Shown here in pieces: positions 26,010-34,713 of a stretch of 64,000 nt of DNA. The notes below the pieces were generated by a model. That model searched no databases. It worked only from the letters and a program-made list of their open reading frames with translations, and had not been told where the DNA came from. Position numbers and translations under genes: made by a program. Source of the stretch: Bacteroidota bacterium (GTDB lineage Bacteria > Bacteroidota > Bacteroidia > NS11-12g > UBA9320); NCBI GenBank assembly GCA_016124755.1, contig WGNA01000005.1, positions 114,684 to 178,683 on the forward strand, written 5' to 3'. Each line of letters starts with the position of its first letter. The first letter of the stretch is position 1.

Positions 26010-27242
26010 ATGAACACGAAACCAACCAGATTACTCATCCTTAATCAATACGCCAGTACTCCGAAATACAGTTCCGGAGCCGGTGAGCGATATTATTATC
26101 TGGCGCCACATTTTAAAAAGGCAAACATTGATGTTACCCTCATATCCGGGGCATATAATCATCTGTTAATCGAGTATCCGAAAACACCAGATCTCTTCAA
26201 TAAAGAAGAAGTAGACGGCGGAAATTTTTACTGGGTAAAACTTCGGGCTTACCGGAAAGGTAGTTTTCTGGGAAGACTGTTATCGTGGTTTGAGTTTCTG
26301 TTTAAATTGTTCCGATTCCGGTTTGATGGCAAGAAACCCGATGTCGTTCTGGTTTCTTCCATGTCGATATTTCCTTCGTTCTATGCACTGTATCTCAAGT
26401 GGCGATACAAAACCAAATTTATTCTGGAGATAAGGGATATATGGCCACTTACACCAATGTTGCTCGGAGGTTACAGCAAAAACCACCCGTTTATCATCTT
26501 CTTGAAATTCGTCGAAAAATTTGCATACAAACGGGCTGATGCTATGATTTCGGTATTGCCCAACTTCAACGATCATCTGCAAAATGTTCTTGGGAAAAAA
26601 TGCAAAAGCACCTGGATTCCGAATGCCATTCAGGAAGTAACAGAACCGGAATCTGTTCATCAAAAAGCAAATTCGGAAACCTTCAAAGTAATTTACACCG
26701 GCGCGATCGGGTTAGCAAATGCAATGGAAACGGTGATTCATGCAGCCCGTATTCTTCAGAACAATCCGGAAGTTGAATTTATTCTGATTGGAGAAGGACC
26801 AGACAAAGAGAAACTTCGTTTGATGGCGGAGGATTGGAAACTAACCAATGTTATTTTCCGGGATAAAATTCTTAAAGATCACGTTCATCAGGAACTCCGG
26901 AAAGCCGATCTGGCAATCATTTCCTGGACGAACAGCAAACTTTACGACTTTGGTGTTTCGGCCAACAAATACAATGATTACATGATGGCGGAAGTTCCCA
27001 TTCTTTCAGCCTCTAATATTAAATCGGATCCCGTGGTAATGGCGAATTGCGGCCTCCAGGTACCGGCTGAAAACCCGGAGGAATTTGCGGCTGCCATTTT
27101 AAAACTAAAGGATATGTCTTCAGAAGAAAGACATCAACTCGGGAAAAACGGTAGAAACTACCTCATTGAAAACAACACGTATTCACAAATTCAATCGAAA
27201 TTTTTACAGGTTTTCGATTCTTTGCTCTCTGAAAAAGTGTAA
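26010..27242 (+). CDS. Glycosyltransferase family 4 protein (WbuB-like)
   Basis: The 410-residue protein has LILNQYASTPKYSSGAGERYYYLA at the N-terminus and FILEIRDIWPLTPMLLGG near residue 140. A GT4 core FILIGEGPDKEKL and YDFGVSANKYNDYMMAEVPIL complete the pattern of WbuB-type enzymes. These usually add the second sugar to an undecaprenyl-diphosphate amino sugar. It lies 73 bases after the SDR and 50 bases before the WecA-like gene, which would make that first lipid-linked sugar. Confidence 0.87.
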   Translation: MNTKPTRLLILNQYASTPKYSSGAGERYYYLAPHFKKANIDVTLISGAYNHLLIEYPKTPDLFNKEEVDGGNFYWVKLRAYRKGSFLGRLLSWFEFLFKLFRFRFDGKKPDVVLVSSMSIFPSFYALYLKWRYKTKFILEIRDIWPLTPMLLGGYSKNHPFIIFLKFVEKFAYKRADAMISVLPNFNDHLQNVLGKKCKSTWIPNAIQEVTEPESVHQKANSETFKVIYTGAIGLANAMETVIHAARILQNNPEVEFILIGEGPDKEKLRLMAEDWKLTNVIFRDKILKDHVHQELRKADLAIISWTNSKLYDFGVSANKYNDYMMAEVPILSASNIKSDPVVMANCGLQVPAENPEEFAAAILKLKDMSSEERHQLGKNGRNYLIENNTYSQIQSKFLQVFDSLLSEKV

Positions 27243-27292
27243 TTGTAATTTTTAAAATCCATAAATGAAACCATTCAACTCAATTCGATTTT

Positions 27293-28279
27293 ATGAATTT
27301 TAATCTTACCCAAATTATTATTCTTACTGTAGCTGCCATTGCCATGGTTCCGGTATTTTTCAGCATAGCCAGAAAAATAAATATGGTTGACCTCCCCAAT
27401 GAAAGGAGTTCGCATAAACATTCAACCTTAAGAGGAGCGGGAATTATTCTGATTTGCACCGTTATCGTAAGCGGAATTTTTACTTCGTTTTCGAATTGGA
27501 TGCTGATTGCCGGTTTAACCATTGGCGCGGCAACGGGATTTATCGATGATAAATTCCAGCTTAAAGCCGGTTTGCGGGCGCTGCTTTACGGAATCGGTTG
27601 TGCTATGTGCCTGTGGTCGGTTCCGGGATTTTCTGAACTACCCATCTGGATTATTCCTATAATTTTTATTGTAGCACTCGGAACCATAAATGCCTACAAT
27701 TTTATGGATGGTATTAATGGAATTTCCATCATTTATGCATTGGTGTTTTGCATTTCATTAATTGCTTGTAATCAATTTTTGTCTTTTGAAACCGACCCTA
27801 CAGTGCTTTCGGCTGTACTAATTGCCTCTCTGGTTTTTGCCTTTATGAATGTAAGAAAACACGCGCTGGCTTTTATGGGAGATGTGGGGAGTGTATTTCT
27901 CGGGATGATTGTGGTGTATTGGACGGTTGAACTTTGCATTCAGCTAAATTCAATAGCCTTTTTAGGTTTTTTATTGGTATACGGTATTGATTCCGTGATC
28001 ACCATTGTTGAAAGGCTGAAAAGAAGAGAAGATATTTTTGCAGCCCACCGGAATCATTTATATCAATTACTGGCTAACGAGCTCAAGTGGTCCCATTTAA
28101 GCGTAAGTTCAATTTATGGTTTAATCCAGTTAATTATTAACACGGGGATAATTGCTTTGGTAAAACTCACTGCTCTGAATGGATGGATAATTCTTGCGAT
28201 TGCAGCTGTTCCTGCCGGAATTTTATATTTATACATTAAGTTTTATTTCGTAAAACCCGGAATAGATAAATTACATTAA
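27293..28279 (+). CDS. Undecaprenyl-phosphate glycosyl-1-phosphate transferase (WecA/MraY superfamily)
   Basis: This 328-residue polytopic membrane protein shows DLPNERSSHKHSTLRGAGI (its first Asp-rich cytoplasmic loop), GAATGFIDDKFQL, NAYNFMDGINGIS and HRNHLYQLL. These are the diagnostic motifs of WecA/WbpL/MraY enzymes. It should start the lipid-linked repeat unit by moving a sugar-1-phosphate to undecaprenyl phosphate. Non-MraY membership follows from its glycan context and the HRNHLYQ motif. It is followed after 10 bases by cysQ, which ties the sulfate block to the glycan genes. Confidence 0.9.
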   Translation: MNFNLTQIIILTVAAIAMVPVFFSIARKINMVDLPNERSSHKHSTLRGAGIILICTVIVSGIFTSFSNWMLIAGLTIGAATGFIDDKFQLKAGLRALLYGIGCAMCLWSVPGFSELPIWIIPIIFIVALGTINAYNFMDGINGISIIYALVFCISLIACNQFLSFETDPTVLSAVLIASLVFAFMNVRKHALAFMGDVGSVFLGMIVVYWTVELCIQLNSIAFLGFLLVYGIDSVITIVERLKRREDIFAAHRNHLYQLLANELKWSHLSVSSIYGLIQLIINTGIIALVKLTALNGWIILAIAAVPAGILYLYIKFYFVKPGIDKLH

Positions 28280-28289
28280 ATCAATTAAA

Positions 28290-29111
28290 ATGAGTTCAAA
28301 CCTTTCACTCGCAGAGGATTCTTTATTTACTATTTTGTTTGAGGCTGCTCACAAAGCAGGCAAAGCAATTTTGGACGTATACAGTCGTGATGATTTCGGC
28401 GAAAAAATAAAAGACGACAATAGCCCTTTAACCGAGGCGGATAAAAATGCCAATACAGAGATCATGAATGTTCTGGCATCAACACAGCTACCGGTTCTGA
28501 GTGAGGAAGGGAAGTCGATTCCGTATGAAGAACGTTCCGGTTGGAAAGAATTCTGGATGGTGGATCCTCTCGACGGAACAAAGGAATTTATCAAACGAAA
28601 TGGTGAGTTTACGGTAAACATCGCATTAATCAGAAACAATACTCCTGTAATCGGAATTGTGTATGCACCGGCAACCGACACATGTTGGATCGGTGACGTT
28701 TCCAACGGCGCATTTGTCTGTCATACCTTTTCTGCCAGTATCGATTCCGGTGTAAAACCCGAATTTAAACCGATGAAATCCAACAGTGACTTTCGTCCTT
28801 ATACCGTTGTTGGGAGCCGAAGTCATTCCTCTAAGGAGACCGAAGATTTCGTTGCCGAATTACAGAAAAAATACGGTGAAATAAATTTTTTATCGGCAGG
28901 TAGTTCGCTCAAGATTTGCAAGGTTGCAGAAGGATTTGCGAATATTTATCCGAGGCTGGCTCCAACGATGGAATGGGACACCGCCGCAGGACATGCGGTT
29001 GCTGTGGCTGCCGGTTGCCGCGTGGATGAATTTATTTCTAACACACCACTTAAATACAATAAAGAAAATTTGCTCAATCCATGGTTTGTGGTTGAAGCAC
29101 TGCCCGCATAA
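28290..29111 (+). CDS. cysQ: 3'(2'),5'-bisphosphate nucleotidase
   Basis: This 273-residue enzyme of the lithium-sensitive phosphatase family carries DNSPLTEADKNAN, DPLDGTKEFIKRNGEFTVNIALI (first part at the metal site) and WDTAAGHAVA. CysQ hydrolyses PAP, the by-product of every sulfotransferase reaction, to AMP, relieving product inhibition. Here it begins the block cysQ, permease, cysC, cysD, cysN inside a locus with three sulfotransferases, so recycling PAP from glycan sulfation is a well-supported role. It abuts the permease start with no spacer. Confidence 0.92.
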   Translation: MSSNLSLAEDSLFTILFEAAHKAGKAILDVYSRDDFGEKIKDDNSPLTEADKNANTEIMNVLASTQLPVLSEEGKSIPYEERSGWKEFWMVDPLDGTKEFIKRNGEFTVNIALIRNNTPVIGIVYAPATDTCWIGDVSNGAFVCHTFSASIDSGVKPEFKPMKSNSDFRPYTVVGSRSHSSKETEDFVAELQKKYGEINFLSAGSSLKICKVAEGFANIYPRLAPTMEWDTAAGHAVAVAAGCRVDEFISNTPLKYNKENLLNPWFVVEALPA

Positions 29112-30872
29112 ATGGCATTCTGGGTTTTAAGTCTTCTACTTTTGGTTACCATCGGGCTAATCCTCGACAGGTGGCCGGCTCATTCTATTTTTTCCATTGC
29201 AGCTTTGCTTCTGCTGATAACAGGAGTAATAAGCTCAGAACAAATGATGGCGAGTTTTGCAAATCCAGCAATCATTTCCATATTTATTCTGATCATTATC
29301 ACCTCTGCCATGAACGATCACTTTAGTTTGCCGAAACTATTGGATCCGTTACTGGGAAGAGCCACAAGCATCCGGGGTTTTATTGCCCGAATGTCTGTAA
29401 CAATCGGACCGCTTTCCGCTATCATGAACAATACTCCGATTGTTGCGCTGATGACACCTTATGCCTATCGCTGGTCACAAAACCGGAATTTCGCTCCTTC
29501 CCGGGTACTCATGCCACTTTCTTTTATTACCATAATTGGCGGAATGCTCACCACCATCGGCACCTCAACAAATCTGGTTTTAAACGGACTTGTAACTGCA
29601 GCCGGATACGAATCACTTTCCTTTAAAGACTTTTTTATTCCCGGGGTAATTGTCGCAATTCCAACTTTTATTTTTCTGATCATAGCCGCTCAACGTCTTT
29701 TAAAAGACCGGAAGGACCACCTGAGCGAAGCTAATTCCAACCTCAGAGAATATCTCGTTGAAACAGAGGTGGAACTAAACAGCCTCCTGATTGGTAAAAC
29801 CATAACACAGGCAGGATTGCGTAATCTGAATGGTTTGTTTTTGGTGGAAATTCTGAGAGACAATCAGGTGATTTCTCCTGTTCGGCCAGAAGAAATTATC
29901 CTTAGCAACGACCGCTTGTTTTTTGCCGGAGATTCAGAGAAAGTGCTTGAACTGCTGGATCAGAATAACGGTCTGAAGATGCCTCTTTCCGACGGGCAGG
30001 AATTACAAAAAGGACTTAAAATTCTGGAAGCAGTTGTGCCTGCAAACTCAGATCTGATCGGAAGAACACTCAAGCAGGTTCAGTTCAGGGATGTGTATGA
30101 TGCCGCAGTTATCGCCATTCACAGAAATGGAGAAAGGCTTAAAGGTAAAATTGGTGAAATTGAATTAGACAAAGGCGATTTGCTTTTGATCTCCGGTGGT
30201 GACGAATTTCTACCCAAGCTCCAGAATAATAAAAATTTATACGTTGTAACCACCGTTCGGCAAATCCGGGAAGTTGAATCCTGGAAAAAGAAAGGTGTTG
30301 CAATTTCTTTCGCAGCAATTATTGCTTCATCCTTTTTTATAAGCGGGTTGAGTTTATTTAAAATCCTCCTGTTAATGCTCGCTGTTCTCTTTGTATTTGG
30401 ATTAACAAATCTGAAAGCAGTTAAAAAGAATGTTAGTCTGAAACTTTTATTGGTTCTCGGCTCCGCAATTGCCTTAAGTGAAAGCCTTATTAATACAGGA
30501 GCTGCAGATGTGATCAGTGAATCTTTAGCGAAGTTTATACATTTAATTCCACCGTTCGGAGTCGTGGTTATGTTGTATTTAATCACCTTAATTTTTTCTT
30601 TATTTATAACCAATGCAGCAGCAGTTGCCATAATGTTTCCGGTTGCAGCTTCACTTATTCACGTCGGCAATGTTCCGGATATCGCAGTTTTCATCGGTAT
30701 CGCATTCGCAGCATCGTGTTCTTTTATAACACCCTTCGGATATCAGACAAACCTGATGGTTTATGGTCCGGGTAATTATCGTTTTAACGACTTTGTTCGA
30801 CTGGGTTTACCCCTGACAATAATTTACAGCACAGCCGTGCTTACCTATTTATATTTTGCCTATTTCGGATAA
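29112..30872 (+). CDS. SLC13-family anion permease with central TrkA-C domains (probable sulfate transporter)
   Basis: The 586-residue protein has an N-terminal membrane half including IGPLSAIMNNTPIVALMTPYA and TTIGTSTNLVLNG, the helix-hairpin motifs of the divalent anion/Na+ symporter family. Two hydrophilic TrkA-C-type domains follow at roughly residues 200-370, then a C-terminal membrane half with FITNAAAVAIMFPVAA and SFITPFGYQTNLMVYGPG. The layout is that of sulfate-linked SLC13 proteins. It starts immediately after cysQ and lies 6 bases before cysC, so sulfate uptake is the expected substrate. Confidence 0.85.
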   Translation: MAFWVLSLLLLVTIGLILDRWPAHSIFSIAALLLLITGVISSEQMMASFANPAIISIFILIIITSAMNDHFSLPKLLDPLLGRATSIRGFIARMSVTIGPLSAIMNNTPIVALMTPYAYRWSQNRNFAPSRVLMPLSFITIIGGMLTTIGTSTNLVLNGLVTAAGYESLSFKDFFIPGVIVAIPTFIFLIIAAQRLLKDRKDHLSEANSNLREYLVETEVELNSLLIGKTITQAGLRNLNGLFLVEILRDNQVISPVRPEEIILSNDRLFFAGDSEKVLELLDQNNGLKMPLSDGQELQKGLKILEAVVPANSDLIGRTLKQVQFRDVYDAAVIAIHRNGERLKGKIGEIELDKGDLLLISGGDEFLPKLQNNKNLYVVTTVRQIREVESWKKKGVAISFAAIIASSFFISGLSLFKILLLMLAVLFVFGLTNLKAVKKNVSLKLLLVLGSAIALSESLINTGAADVISESLAKFIHLIPPFGVVVMLYLITLIFSLFITNAAAVAIMFPVAASLIHVGNVPDIAVFIGIAFAASCSFITPFGYQTNLMVYGPGNYRFNDFVRLGLPLTIIYSTAVLTYLYFAYFG

Positions 30873-30878
30873 TTTATT

Positions 30879-31484
30879 ATGACTGAAAAACTTCATATTA
30901 TTCCACACAATCACAAGATTACTGCTGAAGACCGCGAGCAAAAGAACGGTCATAAATCGGCAGTTCTCTGGTTCACCGGACTCTCCGGATCCGGAAAGAG
31001 CAGTCTGGCCGGAGCACTCGAAAATTACTTATTTGAAAATGGTCGTCAGGTTTACATTTTAGATGGCGATAATGTTCGGATGGGTTTAAATGCAGATCTC
31101 GATTTTAGCGATGCCGGGCGTGTAGAAAACATCCGCCGTATTGCGGAGGTTGCCAATCTTTTCAGACTTTCGGGAACGTTGTTGTTAACTGCTTTTATTT
31201 CGCCATTTAAGGCAGACAGAGAATTAGCCCGCAAAACAGTCGGGGATTCTCACTTCTTTGAAATCTATGTTCGATGCCCTATAGAAGTGTGCGAAAGCAG
31301 AGATGTAAAAGGCCTTTATAAAAAAGCTCGTAACGGTGAGATTAAGAACTTTACAGGAATATCATCTCCATTTGAAGAACCTGTTAACGCCGATCTTATC
31401 GTTGATACAAACTTGCATTCTTTAGAGGAATGCTTAGGACAATTGATTTCTTTTGTGAACTCAAAAATTCAGATGAATGGGTAG
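30879..31484 (+). CDS. cysC: Adenylylsulfate kinase
   Basis: This 201-residue enzyme phosphorylates APS to PAPS with ATP. The P-loop GLSGSGKSSLAGALE is near residue 36, followed by LDGDNVRMGLNADLDFSD, NIRRIAEVANLF and FISPFKADRELAR, all family hallmarks. It is a stand-alone kinase, as the cysN in this cluster has no kinase domain. It overlaps cysD by 8 bases. No PAPS reductase or sulfite reductase gene accompanies it in the window, so the PAPS is most simply meant for the three sulfotransferases upstream. Confidence 0.95.
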   Translation: MTEKLHIIPHNHKITAEDREQKNGHKSAVLWFTGLSGSGKSSLAGALENYLFENGRQVYILDGDNVRMGLNADLDFSDAGRVENIRRIAEVANLFRLSGTLLLTAFISPFKADRELARKTVGDSHFFEIYVRCPIEVCESRDVKGLYKKARNGEIKNFTGISSPFEEPVNADLIVDTNLHSLEECLGQLISFVNSKIQMNG

Positions 31485-32385
31485 CAAATATTATTTGACA
31501 CACCTCAAAGAACTTGAGTCTGAATCCATCTATGTGATTCGCGAAGTTTTTGCACAATTTCAAAATCCGGCGATTTTATTCTCCGGTGGAAAAGACAGTA
31601 TTCTGTTGACGCATTTGGCCAAAAAAGCTTTCTGGCCGGCGAAAATTCCTTTCCCTTTAGTACACATCGACACAGGTCACAACTTCCCTGAAACCATCGA
31701 GTTCAGAGATAACCTTGCCAAAGAACTGGGAGTAAAACTCATTGTTGGCAGCGTTCAGGAAAGTATCGACAAGGGTATGGTACAAGAAGAAACCGGCATT
31801 AATGCAAGCCGGAATGCATTGCAAACCACGACACTTCTCAGCACAATTGAAGAACATAAATTCGATGCTGCAATGGGTGGCGCCAGACGCGATGAAGAAA
31901 AAGCCAGAGCTAAGGAAAGATTCTTTTCGCACCGCGACGATTTCGGTCAGTGGGATCCAAAAAACCAAAGACCGGAACTCTGGAACATTTTCAACGGTCA
32001 CAAACACATGGGTGAGCACTTCCGTGTTTTCCCAATCAGTAACTGGACTGAAATGGATGTTTGGCAATATATCCTTATGGAAAATATTGAGCTGCCTTCT
32101 TTATACTTTGCTCACGAAAGAGAAGTGTTTGAACGACACGGAACTTTGCTGGCAGTTTCTCCTTTTGTCACCCTGAAACAAACCGATGTGGTGATGAAAA
32201 AAATTGTGCGCTACCGAACCTGCGGTGATATGCCCATTACAGGTGCAGTTGAGTCCATGGCCAGTTCTTTAGAACAGGTTATTCAGGAAGTAGCAGCCAG
32301 CCGGCAAACGGAAAGAGGAAACAGAGCGGATGACAAGCGATCGGAAACCGCGATGGAAGACAGAAAAAGACAAGGATATTTTTAA
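31477..32385 (+). CDS. cysD: Sulfate adenylyltransferase subunit 2
   Basis: This 302-residue subunit of the GTP-driven ATP sulfurylase has the PP-loop FSGGKDSILLTHLAKKAF near residue 28, VHIDTGHNFPETI, GGARRDEEKARAKER and FPISNWTEMDVWQYI. It makes APS from ATP and sulfate together with CysN. It overlaps cysC by 8 bases and ends 10 bases before the preferred cysN start. The sequence looks intact and of normal length. Confidence 0.96.
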   Translation: MGSKYYLTHLKELESESIYVIREVFAQFQNPAILFSGGKDSILLTHLAKKAFWPAKIPFPLVHIDTGHNFPETIEFRDNLAKELGVKLIVGSVQESIDKGMVQEETGINASRNALQTTTLLSTIEEHKFDAAMGGARRDEEKARAKERFFSHRDDFGQWDPKNQRPELWNIFNGHKHMGEHFRVFPISNWTEMDVWQYILMENIELPSLYFAHEREVFERHGTLLAVSPFVTLKQTDVVMKKIVRYRTCGDMPITGAVESMASSLEQVIQEVAASRQTERGNRADDKRSETAMEDRKRQGYF

Positions 32386-32395
32386 ACCCAATAAA

Positions 32396-33658
32396 ATGAG
32401 TAACGCATATCTTGATATGGAACTCCTGCGCTTCACAACAGCAGGAAGTGTAGACGACGGGAAGAGTACATTAATTGGCAGACTTCTATACGATTCAAAA
32501 TCCATTTTTGAAGATCAGATCGACGCCGTAAAAAGTTCAAGCGAAAGAAAAGGACTTGAACACATCGATTTTTCACTGCTCACCGATGGTTTAAAAGACG
32601 AGCGGGAACAAGGTATTACCATCGATGTTGCCTATCGCTATTTTGCCACACCCAAAAGAAAATTCATTATCGCCGATACTCCGGGCCATATTCAATATAC
32701 ACGAAACATGGTTACCGGTGCATCAACTGCCAACGTAGCCCTTATTCTGGTTGATGCCCGCAACGGAGTTGTCGAACAAACGTATCGACACAGTTACATT
32801 GCGTCTCTTCTGCAAATACCGCATTTGGTTGTATGTATCAATAAAATGGATCTGGTTGATTACGATGAAGAAGCTTTTAATAAAATAAAAGCCGATTTCG
32901 AATCTTTTGCTTCCAAACTGGATGTTCAGGATGTTGAATTCATTCCGATCAGTGCATTAGTTGGCGATAACGTTGTTCATCGTTCAGAAAAAATGCCCTG
33001 GTACGAAGGTGGAACATTGATGTACACCTTAGAGAATGTTCACATCAGCAGCGATCACAATCACATTGATGCCCGTTTTCCGGTGCAGACTGTAATTCGT
33101 CCGCATCGTCAGGAGTACCACGACTTCCGCGGTTACGCCGGAAGAGTTGCCGGTGGTGTATTTAAAAAAGGAGATGAAGTGGTTGTTTTGCCATCTGGTT
33201 TTACCACTAAAGTGAAAAACATCATTCTCGACGAAACCGAACTCGAAAGCGTTTTCGCGCCTATGTCGGTAACGATGGAATTGGAAGATGATCTCGATAT
33301 CAGTCGGGGTGGTATGATTGCCAAACCCAACAACAAACCGGATATGACGCAAGACGTCGACATTATGTGTTGTTGGTTAAATGAAAAACCACTCAACCCG
33401 ATTGCAAAATACATCGTGAAACATACCACAAATGATCAGCGATGTATGGTGAAGGAGATTCTGTATAAGCTTGATATCAACACTCTGAACAGGATTGAAG
33501 ATGACAAGGTGATTAATATGAATGATATTTTCAGAGCACGAATTCGTACCACAAAGCCTTTGATGATAGATTCATACAGGAAAAACAGAATTACCGGAAG
33601 TATGATTCTCATCGACGAGGGCACTAATGAAACCGTTGCTGCCTGCATGGTTGTTTAA
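32396..33658 (+). CDS. cysN: Sulfate adenylyltransferase subunit 1 (GTPase)
   Basis: This 420-residue GTPase subunit has FTTAGSVDDGKSTLIGRLLYDS as P-loop region (first 20 residues diagnostic), DTPGHIQYTRNMVTGAS as switch II, and INKMDLVDY for guanine recognition. The EF-Tu-like beta domains follow. The ATG at 32396 is preferred because it puts the P-loop at the usual distance from the start and follows the cysD stop; an in-frame start at 32330 lies inside cysD. No C-terminal CysC domain is fused. It ends the sulfate-activation block. Confidence 0.95.
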   Translation: MSNAYLDMELLRFTTAGSVDDGKSTLIGRLLYDSKSIFEDQIDAVKSSSERKGLEHIDFSLLTDGLKDEREQGITIDVAYRYFATPKRKFIIADTPGHIQYTRNMVTGASTANVALILVDARNGVVEQTYRHSYIASLLQIPHLVVCINKMDLVDYDEEAFNKIKADFESFASKLDVQDVEFIPISALVGDNVVHRSEKMPWYEGGTLMYTLENVHISSDHNHIDARFPVQTVIRPHRQEYHDFRGYAGRVAGGVFKKGDEVVVLPSGFTTKVKNIILDETELESVFAPMSVTMELEDDLDISRGGMIAKPNNKPDMTQDVDIMCCWLNEKPLNPIAKYIVKHTTNDQRCMVKEILYKLDINTLNRIEDDKVINMNDIFRARIRTTKPLMIDSYRKNRITGSMILIDEGTNETVAACMVV

Positions 33659-33699
33659 CTTTCACCTGCTTTTAAACCTATCTATTTTTCACAGATTTT

Positions 33700-34713
33700 A
33701 TGACTAAAACTAAGTTCGCCATAATGGGCTTCGGCCACATTGGTAGAAGACACGCTACCATTGTTAATGAACATCCGTCATGTGAATTGATGGCAATTAT
33801 TGAAACGGATAAGAAGGCGCTTGAACATGAACTTTATCCCAAAGGTGTTCCTTCTTTTGCGTCGATTGATGAAATGATTTCAGCCGGAGTAACACCGGAA
33901 GTGATCAATATTGCGACGCCTAACGGCACTCACGTTCCTCTTGCACTCGAAGCATTGAAAAGCAAATTTCATGTGGTGATCGAGAAACCTATGGGAATTT
34001 CCAGACTGCAATGTGAACAGGTTTTATTTGAATCACTCAATGTCAACAAACAAGTCTTCATTGTAAAGCAAAACCGTTACAGCCCTCCAAGCAAGTGGTT
34101 AAAAGAAATCGTATCTCAGAATATTCTCGGTGATATATACATGGTTCAGGTTAATTGTTACTGGAATCGTGACGATCGCTATTATAAACCCGGAGGCTGG
34201 AAAGGGACTAAGGATCTTGACGGCGGTGTGCTGTATACTCAGTTCAGCCACTTCATTGATATAATGTTCTGGATCTTCGGCGATATCAAGAATATCAAAA
34301 CCAACCTGAACAACTTCAATCATCAGGATAACACAGAATTTGAAGACAGCGGAAATTCCATTTTCGAATTTGTAAACGGCGGGTTCGGCTCTCTGAACTT
34401 TTCTACCTCGGTTTGGGACACTAACATGGAAAGTTCGATTACTGTTGTTGGTTCAAAGGGTAGCGTTAAAATCGGCGGACAGTACCTCAACGAAATTGAA
34501 TACTGCCACGTTGAAAATTATGATAAACCCACCCTTCCTCCAACCAATCCACCAAACGACTACGGCCCGTTTAAAGGCAGTGCCGCAAATCACCACTATG
34601 TGATTCAAAACGTGGTTGACACGCTGAACGGAAATGATTCCATTACAGCTAATGCGCTTGAAGGTCTTAAGGTGGTTGACATCATCGAAAGAATTTACGA
34701 CTCTGCAAATTGA
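33700..34713 (+). CDS. Gfo/Idh/MocA oxidoreductase, WlbA/WbpB-like
   Basis: The 337-residue protein has the NAD site FAIMGFGHIGRRHATIV at the start, VVIEKPMG (its catalytic Lys) near residue 95, and YYKPGGWKGTKDLDGGVL near residue 160. That last block is the signature of UDP-N-acetylglucosaminuronate 3-dehydrogenases (WlbA/WbpB). Those enzymes make the 3-keto sugar later aminated and acetylated to a 2,3-diacetamido uronic acid. No matching aminotransferase or acetyltransferase is seen in the window. It overlaps the next gene by TTGA. Confidence 0.83.
   Translation: MTKTKFAIMGFGHIGRRHATIVNEHPSCELMAIIETDKKALEHELYPKGVPSFASIDEMISAGVTPEVINIATPNGTHVPLALEALKSKFHVVIEKPMGISRLQCEQVLFESLNVNKQVFIVKQNRYSPPSKWLKEIVSQNILGDIYMVQVNCYWNRDDRYYKPGGWKGTKDLDGGVLYTQFSHFIDIMFWIFGDIKNIKTNLNNFNHQDNTEFEDSGNSIFEFVNGGFGSLNFSTSVWDTNMESSITVVGSKGSVKIGGQYLNEIEYCHVENYDKPTLPPTNPPNDYGPFKGSAANHHYVIQNVVDTLNGNDSITANALEGLKVVDIIERIYDSAN

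Noticed and set aside
30119..30631. A 170-codon open frame on the - strand opposite the SLC13 permease
   Set aside because: It lies wholly antisense to a well-supported permease gene, and its basic, low-complexity sequence is what an antisense frame of a membrane protein looks like.
31742..32176. A 144-codon open frame in another + frame inside cysD
   Set aside because: cysD carries every family motif across the same bases; the alternative frame has none.
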